Translations under genes and position numbers: made by a program
Part shown: positions 11,208-21,987 of the stretch, one piece after another
Numbering within the stretch: the stretch's first letter is position 1
Layout of the letters: each line of letters begins with the position of its first letter
From: Haematococcus lacustris
Lineage: Eukaryota; Chlorophyta; Chlorophyceae; Chlamydomonadales; Haematococcaceae
Reading direction: 5' to 3'
Assembly (NCBI GenBank): GCA_030144725.1
Contig: JASKMD010000008.1
Span: forward strand, 16,823,863-16,887,862
DNA: 64,000 bases
The notes under the pieces: generated by a model
Databases searched by the model: none
Told to the model about the DNA's origin: nothing
The model's input: only the letters and a program-made list of their open reading frames with translations

Positions 11208-12970
11208 ATGACACGGAAAGGCCCCATTGCTAGCAAGGAGCCCCAAACTGTCAATAAAAACAAGCGGCGAGCTAGTACTGAAAAGGCAGAGAGTCTGGGA
11301 GCTGCTGGTCGTGGCAACAAGCGGCAGCGCTCGTTAAGCCCAGCACAACCCTCCCGAGCACGTAACAAACCCCCCTCGCTCTCCCAGCCTCCCGCAACCA
11401 CTGACGCGGACGCACCTGCAAGCGCGCCTGTCGCGGCATCTGTAGCTGCGTCAGCGCCAGAGGAACAGGCCAGGCCAGCCCCCCCGCAGCCCGTGGACCA
11501 TCGATCTTTCCACCTCACCGAGATGTCCCTCAGGAGCACCGGGCGTGATGAGGAGGAACAGGTTAGCAAACAGCTTGTTGGCCCACTGTCCTGCGCGGTC
11601 CATGTCCCAAGACTGTACGTTTGTTGATGCCGATACGCGTAGGACGACGCTGGTCCTGGCTCAGCTAGCATGTAAGCGTGGCGTGGCGTGGCGTGGCGTG
11701 GCGTAGCAGTTGCCATCGTTGCTCACAGTTTGCCGGTCCTTTCTGGCATTACAGGGCGCTGCAGGGGCTGTTGCGCAAACTGGGAGCGGGCTTTGACGAC
11801 ATACTGGGAGGGATGGGCGGAGGCTCGCGTTTCAGAGTAAGTCCGCGGCACCGCTGGGGCTTGCTGCACAGTTTGCCAATGGCTCCAGGACGCCGCGCAT
11901 GCTCTTCTGCAGGCTATCCTCGCAAACCTTAGGCAAGTAGACGACGAAAGCTCGCAATTGGGTGCTCTGACGGAGCTGTGCGAGGTCATCTCGATATCGT
12001 CCGAGGATGCGCTGGCGTCCTTTCCTATAGAAAGCGCCGTGCCGCTCCTGGTAGGTCTTAGATCGACCCAAGCAGCATGGTTGCCTCGGGTTGTGACGTG
12101 CACTGCTCCCCTCCCTGCAGGTACAATGCTTGAATGCGGAGCACAATCCAGACATGATGCTGCTGGCAGCCCGGGCTCTGACATTCATGGCAGATGTCAT
12201 TCCCCAGTCCTGTGCCCCCATCGTGCGACATGGAGCGGTGTCCTCCTTCTGCCAGCGCTTGCTCACAATCGAGTACATCGATTTGGCAGAGCAGTCACTG
12301 CAGGTCTGCCATCCAGCAGGCCTAGAGCAGAGAGCTGTGCACTATGCCGCAGATCGCAGGGCCGTGGCAGCAGGCTGGGCCAATGCAGGGATCGCACAGC
12401 ATCAGGATCTGGCGTAATTTGCCAAAACTGGGAACAGTAGTAGCAATCGAGTAAATAGTGTTACAGCTCAGATCAGCAGCACACACAGGAACAGATATGT
12501 GCACTTACAGGCTCCTCACCTGGGCAACACGTTGCACGCACGTAGAGCTAGCTTGTCCCCACCGGGTAGAAGGTGTCGGCTGTGCCAGCTGTGCAGCGCT
12601 GTCAACGCGTGCAGTGTGGTGTCCACAGGCTCTGGAGAAGCTGTCCCATGAGCACTCCCCGGCACTGCTGCAGCAAGGTGGTTTGTTGGCGGTGAGTTGA
12701 GGTGGTGGGGAGGACACTCAGCATCCAGCTGCTACACGGCATGGTGCCAGGGCAGGGTGTGAGGCGCAACCCAGCTCGGCTGGTAGTCTGCTTGACCAAG
12801 CGCTGGCTGCAGATAGGGGTTGATGAGGGGGCCACCAAACACCGCATCGGTAGCTCACTCTTAGTCACAGCTGCAGTGGCACTGAGGGGGAGCAGACGGT
12901 GGTCGCTGCAGCGCATGCAGCATGACATGTTGCAGCTCAGTTAGGCCTACCTGCCTTACAGCTGTGTATG

Positions 12971-13010
<40 letters not shown>

Positions 13011-13178
13011 CTGTGCTGCTGGCGAATGTAGGTGCTTTCCTACTTGGACTTCTTCCCCACCAGCGTGCAGCGCATGGCTGTAGCCACTGCCAGCACCATG
13101 TGCCGCAACCTTTCGCCCAGCAGCTTGAGCATGGTCCAGGAGGCGGTGCCCCTGCTCATCAACCTGCTGCAGAACACG
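11208..13178 (+). CDS. UPL3: UPL3/TRIP12-type HECT E3 ubiquitin ligase, N-terminal exons only
   Basis: Six exons fit one phase-0 reading: 11208-11561, 11765-11836, 11913-12050, 12121-12303, 12629-12691 and 13032-13178 (319 codons). The N-terminus is basic, Ser/Ala/Pro-rich and probably disordered. Then come GLLRKLGAGFDDIL, LGALTELCEVIS, MLLAARALTFMADV, CQRLLTIEY and VLSYLDFFPTSVQRMA, which are the armadillo-repeat signatures of plant UPL3 (KAKTUS) and animal TRIP12. These proteins attach ubiquitin to nuclear substrates through a C-terminal HECT domain. No HECT domain is in the window: the last exon ends at GT 13179, followed by an 11-bp satellite, the gap, and sequence with no ligase exons. 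An extra three residues (ALQ) may belong to exon 2 if another donor is used. The ATG at 11208 is the first in a good frame after a TATA-like stretch. Confidence 0.85.
12967..13016. repeat. (TGCC)n microsatellite
   Basis: Tandem tgcc units in the intron just before UPL3 exon 6. Confidence 0.9.
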
Positions 13179-13209
13179 GTGTGGCAGGGTGATGCTGGAT
13201 GCAGGCACC

Positions 13210-13500
13210 CAGTGGAACCTAGCAGGCAGCAAGCAGGCAGCAAGCAGGCAGCAAGCAGGCAGCAAGCAGGCAGCAAGCAGGCAGCAAGCAGGCAGCAAGC
13301 AGGCAGGCAGCAAGCAGGCAGGCAGCAAGCAGGCAGCAAGCAGGCAGCAGGCAGGCAGCAGGCAGGCAGGCAGCAAGCAGGCAGCAAGCAAGCAGGCAGC
13401 AAGCAGGCAGCAAGCAGGCAGCAGGCAGGCAGCAAGCAGGCAGCAAGCAGGCAGCAAGCAGGCAGCAAGCAGGCAGCAGGCAGGCAGCAGGCAGGCAGCA
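13210..13500. repeat. 11-bp satellite (GGCAGCAAGCA) running into the gap
   Basis: Tandem ggcagcaagca units with some shorter ggcag interruptions begin 30 bp after the last visible UPL3 exon and continue to the first N. The gap most likely represents collapsed satellite. Confidence 0.95.
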
Positions 13501-14000
13501 NNNNNNNNNNNNNNNNNNNNNNNNNNNNNNNNNNNNNNNNNNNNNNNNNNNNNNNNNNNNNNNNNNNNNNNNNNNNNNNNNNNNNNNNNNNNNNNNNNNN
13601 NNNNNNNNNNNNNNNNNNNNNNNNNNNNNNNNNNNNNNNNNNNNNNNNNNNNNNNNNNNNNNNNNNNNNNNNNNNNNNNNNNNNNNNNNNNNNNNNNNNN
13701 NNNNNNNNNNNNNNNNNNNNNNNNNNNNNNNNNNNNNNNNNNNNNNNNNNNNNNNNNNNNNNNNNNNNNNNNNNNNNNNNNNNNNNNNNNNNNNNNNNNN
13801 NNNNNNNNNNNNNNNNNNNNNNNNNNNNNNNNNNNNNNNNNNNNNNNNNNNNNNNNNNNNNNNNNNNNNNNNNNNNNNNNNNNNNNNNNNNNNNNNNNNN
13901 NNNNNNNNNNNNNNNNNNNNNNNNNNNNNNNNNNNNNNNNNNNNNNNNNNNNNNNNNNNNNNNNNNNNNNNNNNNNNNNNNNNNNNNNNNNNNNNNNNNN
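13501..14000. other. Assembly gap (500 N)
   Basis: Exactly 500 N. The round length suggests an estimated or default gap, so the true distance between the flanks is unknown. Confidence 1.
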
Positions 14001-14037
14001 CCGTCCAGCCACCTGGAAGGGCTCCCGCTCCCCCTGC

Positions 14038-14190
14038 AGGGTCAGGGTCAGGGTCAGGTCAGGGTCAGGGTCAGGGTCAGGGTCAGGGTCAGGGTCAGGG
14101 TCAGGGTCAGGGTCAGGGTCAGGGTCAGGGTCAGGGTCAGGAGGTCAGGGTCAGGGTCAGGGTCAGGGTCAGGGTCAGGGTCAGGGTCAG
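14038..14190. repeat. (GGGTCA)n hexanucleotide array
   Basis: About 25 units of gggtca with two 1-3 base irregularities, directly after the gap. It is not a known telomere repeat. Confidence 0.95.
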
Positions 14191-14731
14191 GCTTGAACTG
14201 CATGCACAATGCATGGCAGTTCATTCAATTGCTGCTGAGCAGTTGGTGAGTAGATTCTGCCTAGCACCTGGGTGAAGGATGAGGAGAAGGACGTCAGCGC
14301 CTGCGCCAGTCCCACAATAGCTGACTGAGTGGTGAGTGGGGCCGTGCTGGGGTGAAAGCACAGTATCTTGTCGTGCTCCTCCCCCTCCCGCTGCCCGCCG
14401 CCGATCATCGTAGACCGTCAAGCAAAATGTGAAATGATCCCTGAAGAACGCTGCGACAGGAGCCACATTACTGCCCCGCCCTCGGCCCTGCATGCTCGGC
14501 GCGCTGCGCGCGCAATGGGTATTTTCTGGCTACAAGCGAGCGCGTACTGCTATGTGCTATCTGCATACTCATATTTCATGTTCGTGTTCGCGTTCATCGT
14601 ACTCCGCGCTCAGAGTTGGTAATGGGGTAAGGACAAGTGCTGGGGTGCTCCTGGGAGGGGTGACTGCTCAGTCATACCAGGCTGGCAGCTACCACTAGGG
14701 TACGCCCATAGAATTCTAGGTGGCTCGGAAA
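14191..14731. other. Intergenic, no gene recognised
   Basis: No exon with recognisable similarity, and in particular none resembling the rest of a HECT ligase. Confidence 0.4.
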
Positions 14732-14855
14732 CCTAGAAATTTTTCCTGAGCCTAGAAACCTAGAAATAGAATTCTAGGTTGGCCGGCCGGATTCCTAGAA
14801 ATTTTTCCTGAGCCTAGACACCTAGAAATAGAATTCTAGGTTGGCCGGTCGCTCC
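14732..14855. repeat. 62-bp tandem repeat with GAATTC palindromes
   Basis: Two units of 62 bp (14732-14793, 14794-14855), each starting cctagaaatttttcctgagc and containing atagaattctagg. A partial unit precedes them from 14708. The array lies just outside the inferred left end of the Fanzor element. Confidence 0.85.
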
Positions 14856-14871
14856 TTAGCTACCACGTTGT

Positions 14872-14880
14872 TAAAACCAT
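14872..14880. other. Left 9-bp target-site duplication of Fanzor element
   Basis: TAAAACCAT here is repeated at 23201-23209, immediately after the right end of the element. The right end was set independently by comparing three copies. Confidence 0.6.
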
Positions 14881-16166
14881 CAGAGTCCAAAAAGTGCCGA
14901 CCATGTGGACATGTGTGTGACAAGCACGAAAATCCTTAGTATATGTAGCTGCCTCGCGTTGCTATTGTTTATGGCGAGGAAGAAGAGACGAACCGGTGTG
15001 GGTGGGCCTAGAGCAGTGCCGGAGGACCCCGACTTCGACATAGTTGACCGCGACGAGGCAGGCCAACCCGACTTGACCGAGGCACAGCGCAAAAGGAAGG
15101 CTTCAGGAGAGGCCCGCGCTGCCCGCAGCAGGGACAATACGTTCCACGCAAGAAAGGCCAAGTTAGCCCACCTCACCGACCACCTCCCGCAAGCGCTTTG
15201 GGACGCCTTCCTTGACAAGGCGTGCGCCCACGAGTGAAGGCCATCAGCGAGCGGGGGGTGATTGGCAGCCTGCTGTTGGGCTTCCTCGTGCGCGGCTTGT
15301 TTACCCTGCACGTAGCCGACCAGCTTCACGCGCAAGGCCAGCCACTGTCATACACAGACACAGACATCCCAGTCTCCGCAGCAGACATCCCGGACCTGAG
15401 CTGCAGGAACCTGTACCTGCAGCTGTGCCGCGGCCTGCCCGGAGAGGGCGAGGACACTCAGCCGAGTGCAGCAGTCGCTGCCGTGCTGGCCGCACACCCC
15501 GACCTGTGTTCCCGCCTCGATGCAATCCCCCGCAACCTGTCTGACTCCAACATGGTGGACCACGTCGGCAAGCAGCTGCAGACAGCTTTCAGCAACATGC
15601 TCACCCTGCTCTTCGCTGGCAGGCTCAAGAAGTCAGTGTCCCTGGCCGGGGCCAAGGTCCTGCTGGGCACCAACGAGCACCAGCGCCGATTCGGGGTGAG
15701 GGGGCTGGTTGGTGGGCACCTGCCAGCCTGGTCCAAGCGGCAGTGCACGTATGTGCGCCGCATGGTGTGCGGGCTGGAGGTCACCTGGCTGGTGGGGGAG
15801 GGTGGGGTGGTGGTGACTGCAGCCATGCAGGCTGAGGTGGCTTTGCAGCGGAGCCTACTGGGGCTTGGGGAGGGTGAGAAGGTGGATCATGCTTGGGTGG
15901 AGGATCCAGCCAACCGGGGTCGGCTGCTGCGCCATGCGGTGCACACCACCAGAGAGATGGAGGCAGCCATGGCAGCCTGGCAGCTTGATATGGTGCCTTG
16001 GGAGCAGTCTCAGCCCACCAACCTGTCGACGAGGCCCCCCCGCCCCCCCACTCCCTATGCCCTCACCCCCACCAGCAAGTGCCGTGCTCGGCACATCTTC
16101 ATCGACACCCGGGGCCTCTACGGCTTGATGAGTGACGCCGGCATGCTGGGGTTGTTGACGGAGCAG

Positions 16167-16346
16167 GTACATACATACGGTACATACATACGGTCGTCGG
16201 ACATTTCCCCCCCCGCCGATCGCGCCTCGAATGCGGACCGATTAGGGGGACCGACGCCGACTGATATCGCCCAATCGCTCGATGGGGTGAGCTGTCGATT
16301 CGATGGGGGTATCCATTTGTGTGATTTCGAGGCGCTGACGGAGCAG
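16167..16346 (+). other. 180-bp intron with 11-bp flanking duplication (introner-like)
   Basis: The exon ends ...tgacggagcag (16156-16166), the intron begins GTACATACATACGG, and the intron's own last 11 bases are again tgacggagcag (16336-16346). Removing 16167-16346 joins LLTEQ to GVTSED. The segment is also open in frame. This is the pattern expected when an insertion with target duplication supplies an intron. Confidence 0.6.
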
Positions 16347-17236
16347 GGGGTCACCTCCGAGGACAAGTTCAGGAACGGTGCCCTACCTGACCCAGCGAGG
16401 CCGGGCCACTACATTGAAGGGCCTGCAAACAGCAAGGTGAGTGCTCCTTGCAGTCAGGTACCAGCCTATGGTCCTCAGTCATTTGCCATGTGTGTTGTCA
16501 ACTGCCTTGTGCCTGCCATGCGTGCTGTCAGCTGCCTACACAAGCTGATGAGGTGCCTTGGTTGTGTTGATGGTGGCTGCAGGTGGCCAGCCGGTGGGAT
16601 GCATTGCTGCCAGAAACTCGCCAGCCCAAAGCAGCCGGTGGGATGCCTCGCCGCCAGAAACTCGCCAGCCCAAAGCACAGATTCGATCAGGTCGTGCACA
16701 CCGATGGCGCCATCAGCGTGATGTTCCTGCGGCCCAAGCCTGCAGCGCCACCCGCCCCGCTGCCGCGGATGAGCAAGGGCATGGGCGCAGTCAACCCGCT
16801 GGCCCACCTCCACGCGGAGTGGCTTGGCGCGGACCCGGGCAAGACGGATATGGCCACGGTGGCGCACGAGGAGCGCAGCGCCGACGGCTCAGTGGTGTCC
16901 GTACGGCACTGGACGCTAACCGCCGGGCAGTACTACCGCGACAGCGGCATCACACGGCAGACCCAGGCGACCAAGACGTGGCTGGCCAAGGTGAAGCCGC
17001 AGCTCACAGCCCTGTCCCAGGTCAGCAGCAAGCCCAGCTCGCTGGCCTCGTACCGGCGGTTCGCCGACACCGTCCTGGAGACGTATGACGCCATGTGGGC
17101 CGAGGTCTCAAAGAAGCGTTGGGCCAACGCCAAGTTCCGGCTGTATTGTGGCAAGATGCGCGTGGTGGCTTCGTTCTGGGCCAAGGGCCCAATAACCCTA
17201 ACCCACGAGCTTGGCAGCAGCTGCTGTTGTTGCCTC

Positions 17237-17241
17237 TGTTG
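17237..17241. other. 5-bp target-site duplication of Ty3 element (left)
   Basis: TGTTG here is matched by TGTTG at 22160-22164, right after the 3' LTR. Five bp is the usual integrase stagger of Ty3/gypsy elements. Confidence 0.9.
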
Positions 17242-17413
17242 TGTTACGTGACCATGTAAGGCTAAGCTAATGCCGGTTGAGAGATCTGGATCTCCCCTGT
17301 GAGAAGTGTGATGTGGTGAGGTGATCTGAGGCCGGGTTCGATTCCCGGGCAGACTTCCTGACAACGCCCAGTCTGTCACGGAGAACTCAATCACCGCCAC
17401 TCATCACGCAACA
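17242..17413 (+). repeat. 5' LTR (172 bp)
   Basis: Begins TGTTACGTGACC and ends CACGCAACA (TG...CA with short inverted ends TGTT/AACA). It contains gggttcgattcccggg, a tRNA T-arm-like hairpin. Confidence 0.95.
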
Positions 17414-17415
17414 GT

Positions 17416-17433
17416 TGGTTGCCGACCGATGTT
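17416..17433 (+). promoter_or_regulatory. Candidate primer-binding site
   Basis: Two bases after the 5' LTR comes TGGTTGCCGACCGATG, starting with the TGG that would pair to a tRNA CCA end. I cannot name the tRNA. Confidence 0.45.
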
Positions 17434-17889
17434 GTCCGACTGGAGTCTCTTTGCCACGGTATCTGCCTGTAGGATGAGCGGCAGAGGACGTTCTGGTTGG
17501 CGTGTGGAAGACGCGCTTGAGTCGGAGCTGGCTGTAGTGCCCCAGTTGTGGAATTGTCGCGAAGCGACGGCTTTGTGTGGGCTCTGAGCTGAGCGAAGAG
17601 GCTAGAGAGCCTGGAAACCAGTGGCTAATGAGCCTTTGTGCGGTACAACCAGTCGGCGGAGGTTTATTCTGCGAGAGTGGCGATGGAGGTGACAATAGTC
17701 GTCGAGAGGCTCGGTGCATGGCTCATGTTGGGTGCGAAGAACGGGTTGCGCGACCCAGGAGCGTGCGCCGTGCGGGTGCAAGCCGAAATGTTGCAATTGT
17801 TGTTCAGGCGGACTTGGCCTGGGAGAAGCTCTTGATCTTGTGCCTATGTTTGAGGCCAACTCTGCGTGTAAGAGAACGGCTATGGGGCT
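17434..17889 (+). other. Retrotransposon leader, no gag recognised
   Basis: Short ORFs only. No capsid-like region and no CX2CX4HX4C zinc knuckle. Either gag was deleted or the element never carried a standard one. Confidence 0.6.
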
Positions 17890-19455
17890 ATGGATACGCC
17901 ACCGAATGTTGCTGAGGTACAGCCTGGAAGGCTGCAGCTACCTTTTCTGTTTGAGGGACGGCTAGGTAACAAGCCGTGCAGAGCCATGCTTGACACAGGT
18001 GCCAGTTGCACCATAATCAGCAAGGAGTGGCTGGAAGGACATGAAGGCAGTGTTAACCCTGCTGCACTGCAAAGGAAGATCATGATGGAACCCCTGAGAG
18101 TGCTGACCGCAACCAATCAGCCTGTGGTGATCACTGAACGTCGTTGTGGCCTGCTGGAGGTGCAAAAAAGCAAGACGAATTGCAATGCAGTGGTCATGCC
18201 AGGAATGCTCAATGGTGTCGACCTGATCCTCGGTGTCGATTGGATGCACGAGCACGATGCAGTGCTTAAGGTGAAGCACGGGGTGTGCACGCTGTTTGAG
18301 GCACTGGGAGAGTCGGGGAAGCCTGTAAACTTGTTCGCGCTGCAACCAAAGCATCTGCCTGAGTTTGCGGCTGTGGCTGCTATGAAGGAGCAGTGGGAAA
18401 GCGCAGCCGGAATTAAGCTGTTCAGTCCGGGCCAGGCCGTGCGACAACTGCGGAAAGGCTGCAGTAGCTGGCTGATGCTAGTGAAACCTGGCGATGCTGG
18501 CGACCAGGAGGGCTGGCACCAGGGCAGCTTGGCAGCTGCAGTGGCTGGATGCAGTGAGCAGAGCACGAAGGCTGAGCAGGACCCCTGGCTGGTGCCACAA
18601 GCTGTGCTAGATGGGTTGCTATCTGAGTATGCTGATGTGTTTGGGGACATGCCACCGGGGTTGCCCCCTAACAGGCCAGTGGGGCACACAATCAGGACAC
18701 CACCCGGGGCTGAAGCTCCCTACAAACGTATGTACAAGCTCAGCCCTAGAGAGGAGGCTGAGGTGAAGAAGCAGGTGGCTGAGCTGCTGGCCAAAGGGTT
18801 GGTTGAGCCAAGCAGCAGCCCATACGGGGCACCAATCCTATTTGTGCAAAAGAAAGATGGGAGCCTGAGGATGTGTATTGATTACCGTGCTCTCAACAAA
18901 TTAACAGTGAGGGACAGGTACCCCCTACCAAGGATTGACGACCTGTTTGACAAACTGGCTGGCAAGAGGGTGTTCAGCTCCCTAGACCTGCAGTCTGGTT
19001 ACCATCAGATCAGGGTCACTGAGGAGGATGTGCCTAAGACGGCATTCCTGACGCCAATGGGCCAGTTCCAGTTCAAGGTGCTCTGTTTTGGGCTGACCAA
19101 CGCCCCTGCTACGTTCCAACGGATGATGAATAACGTATTCAAGCCTTTGATCAATGAGTGTGTGTTGGTGTACATTGATGACATTCTGGTGATGAGCAAC
19201 ACCCCTGAGGAGCATGTGCAGCACCTGAGGCAAGTCCTGCAGCTCATGCGAGAAAACAAGTTCTACGCCAAACTGGCAAAGTGCGAGTTCAACAAGACGC
19301 AGCTGGCGTTCCTGGGCCACATCGTGGGCAGCAAAGGCATTGCTGTCGACCCTGCGAAAGTGCAAGTCGTGAAAGAATGGCCGACGCCGCGCAACTTAAA
19401 AGACCTGCAGGCTTTCCTGGGGCTCCCAATTTCAGCTCTCTGGCTGCGCCGTTGA
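17890..19455 (+). pseudogene. Ty3 pol: protease and reverse transcriptase part
   Basis: ORF from ATG 17890. Residues about 35-40 hold the aspartic-protease motif LDTGAS. RT follows from about residue 270, with LVEPSSSPYGAPILFV, CIDYRALNK, SLDLQSGYHQI, FGLTNAPATFQ and the catalytic VYIDDIL. The frame is lost just after AFLGL near 19422, where a short piece of the RT thumb/connection is missing and the ORF stops at 19455. The protease and polymerase catalytic residues are intact. Confidence 0.9.
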
Positions 19456-20170
19456 CGAACTCTGACCAGCAAGCAAGTGGCTGCTGCGTATGACTGGGAA
19501 CACTTTGGGGGGGCTGAGCTGGAAGCTTTTAATGCCCTGAAAGAGGCGCTCTGCTCTGCTCCTGTGCTGGCTCTGCCTGACTTCAGCAAGCCTTTTGTAG
19601 TGTGCACCGATGCGTCGCTGGTAGGCACCGGAGGGGTGCTGATGCAAGATGGCAGACCAATTGCTTACACAAGTAAAAAGATGTCCCCAGCTGAGACGCG
19701 CTATGCCACTGGAGAGCAAGAGCTGCTGGGTATCATCAGAGCAGTCAGAGAGTGGAGGTGTTATTTGGATGGAGCGGTTGATGTTACAATCCTGACTGAT
19801 CACAATCCCCTCATCTACCTGCAAACACAGCCCAACTCTGTCGAGGCGGCAGGTCAGATGGATGGAGGAGCTATCACGCTACAAGTATGAGATCAAGTAC
19901 ATACCCGGTGCAACTAATGTGGCTGACCCCATCAGCCGTAACCCCGCTCTGGCCAATGAGGTGGCGCTAACAAGCTCATCATCACCACAAAATGCTGACT
20001 CTGAAGACGCCATGACTGTGATCATGACGCTAAGCTCCCGGGCTGAAGGGCCAGTCTACGCCATAACTACACGCCGCACTGCTGCCCGGCTGCGAGAGAA
20101 TGCTGAGCTGGGGCAGGTGGCTGCCCGGGAGGCTGCCCAAAGAGCAAACCAGCTGGTCCCACCAGAATGA
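19456..20170 (+). pseudogene. Ty3 pol: RNase H part with frame breaks
   Basis: Two pieces in different frames. 19477-19890 holds VVCTDAS (first RNase H Asp), ATGEQELLGII (Glu) and ILTDHNPL (third Asp). A shift near 19840 moves to 19862-20170, with MEELSRYKYEIKYIPGATNVADPISR, the normal end of RNase H. The stop is at 20168-20170. Confidence 0.85.
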
Positions 20171-20233
20171 TTTGGCTGCTGCCCATACGCCTGGCCAGGC
20201 AAGAATGACAAGTGCACATACAAAAGGGGGCGC

Positions 20234-20251
20234 AGCCAGGTGGGGGGGAAT
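20234..20251 (+). promoter_or_regulatory. Internal copy of the polypurine tract (central PPT candidate)
   Basis: The 18 bases agccaggtgggggggaat are identical to 21971-21988, the tract at the 3' LTR. It sits between the RNase H and integrase pieces. Confidence 0.55.
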
Positions 20252-20351
20252 CCCTGCGGCAGCAACAACAAACAACAGAGTCACAAAACATTAATCAAAC
20301 AAACAAGGTGATGACGAGCAGTCCACAACCGAGTCGGGTCCCTTAACCCTA
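20252..20351 (+). other. Noncoding spacer inside pol
   Basis: A-rich stretch between the RNase H and integrase reading frames, with in-frame stops. In an intact element this should be coding, so it marks further damage. Confidence 0.5.
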
Positions 20352-21014
20352 ATGCAGGCAATCAAACAAGCCTACGCGGCTGATACACGCTTTGCTGATG
20401 AGGCCTTCACATCGCAGCTGTACCAGCATGAGGGGCTGTGGCTGACTGAGTGGGGCAGAGTGGTGGTTCCTGATGACGCTGCGCTACGGAAGAAAGTGAT
20501 ATACACCATGCATGACACCAGGTCTGCTGGTCACTTGGGTATGACGAAGACCCTTGAGCAGGTGACGCGCTGGTTTACATGGCCCGGTGTGTCCGAGGAT
20601 GTGAAGAGCTATGTGCGCAGCTGCCACTCGTGCCAAGTGAACAAGTCAAGTGCCAAGAAGCCTGCTGGCCTGCTGCAGCCGCTGCCCATACCTGAGAGAC
20701 CGTGGGACAGCGTGTCAATGGACCTCATAGTGAAGCTGCCTGCAAGTGGGCCCAACAAATATGACTCAATATTAGTGTTTGTGGACAGATTAACAAAGAT
20801 GGTACATCTGGTGAAGACCTGGGAGAGCATGACTGCCACACAGTATGCAAAGCTGTTCCTTGAGCATGTGTTCCGGCTGCATGGGATGCCAAGGAGTGTG
20901 GTCAGTGACAGAGGGCCCCAGTTCCACAACAAATTCTGGGCTGAGGTTACCAAGCTGCTCCAGGTCCAGGTGAACCTATCCAGCGCCTACCACCCTGAAA
21001 CAGATTTCGGGTGA
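20352..21014 (+). pseudogene. Ty3 pol: integrase zinc-binding and core domains
   Basis: The HHCC zinc domain is seen as H-X(8)-H in the MHDTRSAGHLG region followed by CHSCQ. The core has the catalytic Asp of SMDLIVKLP and the second Asp of VVSDRGPQF. The ORF stops at 21014 just after YHPETD; the segment that normally contains the third catalytic residue (Glu) is missing at the break. Integrase from this copy should be inactive. Confidence 0.9.
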
Positions 21015-21862
21015 TTGAGGAAATGCTGAGGCATTTCATCAGGCCTGACCAGCGGGACTGGGCGGAGTACTTACCTCTGGTGGAGTTCGCCATCAACAAT
21101 GCCTGGCAGGAGTCGGTCCGCAGCACGCCTTTCCACCTGAATTATGGCTATCACCCGCGGCTGGCTGAGCTGCTCGACCTGCCGCAGAAGGTGCCGCAGG
21201 CGCACGACTTTGTTAAGGGCATGAAGAAGGCGGTTGAACAGGCGAGGCAGTGCCTAGCGCGGGCGCAGAAGCGCATGAAGTCATATCAGGGTGACAAACG
21301 GCGTGAAGTACTTTACCTGCCTGGTGACATGGTGCTGCTCAGCACACAGAACATGAGGGGTAAGGCTAACCAGCCTATAGTCCGTAAGCTAAAGCCTCGC
21401 TATGTGGGCCCACTCAGTGTGCAGTACATGGTGGGCAAGGCAGCTGTGAAGCTGTGGCTGCCAGATGAGTGGTCTCGACTCCACAACGTGTTCCATGTGT
21501 CCTTGGTGAAGCCCTATCGCACAGATGCTTCAGGGGCAGTGCCTGGGCTGGCTGGACCACCTCCTGTGCAGTGGCTAGATGGAGAGCCCCAATACACAGT
21601 GGAGAAGGTGGTGGGCCACAGGCTGGAGCCCAGCAAAGGCAAGCGCAAGGGCAAGTGCAAGAAGAGAAGGCTTGAGTTCCTGGTCAAGTGGCAAGGACAC
21701 GGTGACGAGCATAACACATGGGAGTTGAGCACTCAGCTGGTGGGCTGCCAAGAGCTGTTGGCCAGGTACCTGACAGAGCACAACCTGAGAGCCGAGGCTG
21801 AGGAGGCGGCTGATGGCGAGGCTGAAGCTAAGGATGATGTTGAGGCTGAGACCCAGGCCTGA
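21015..21862 (+). pseudogene. Ty3 pol: integrase C-terminus and chromodomain
   Basis: Continues in another frame with VIEEMLRHF, LVEFAINNAWQ and STPFHLNYGYHPR, then the GPY/F-like KPRYVGPLSVQY, HNVFHVSLVKPY, and a chromodomain (YTVEKVVGHRLE ... RLEFLVKWQGHGDEHNTWEL). An acidic tail follows. A chromodomain marks the chromovirus clade, in which it steers integration through chromatin marks. Confidence 0.9.
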
Positions 21863-21974
21863 TGGTAGAGGCATGGTTACCACTCAGACACCTAGCGCTA
21901 GTGTGGGCGCGAGTGATGGCACAATGTGCCTGAGCGGGGCAACACCACAGTGGTCAGCTGAGGACAGCTGAGCC

Positions 21975-21987
21975 AGGTGGGGGGGAA
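21975..21987 (+). promoter_or_regulatory. Polypurine tract
   Basis: aggtgggggggaa directly before the 3' LTR, the plus-strand primer site for reverse transcription. Confidence 0.9.

Noticed and set aside
14038..14190. Interstitial telomere
   Set aside because: GGGTCA does not fit algal (TTTTAGGG) or TTAGGG telomere repeats.
12861..14249. Long ORFs on both strands through the N stretch
   Set aside because: They consist of satellite and N; the translation has no meaning.
17330..17360. tRNA gene in the LTR
   Set aside because: Only the T-arm is tRNA-like; no acceptor stem, D-arm or anticodon arm can be paired.
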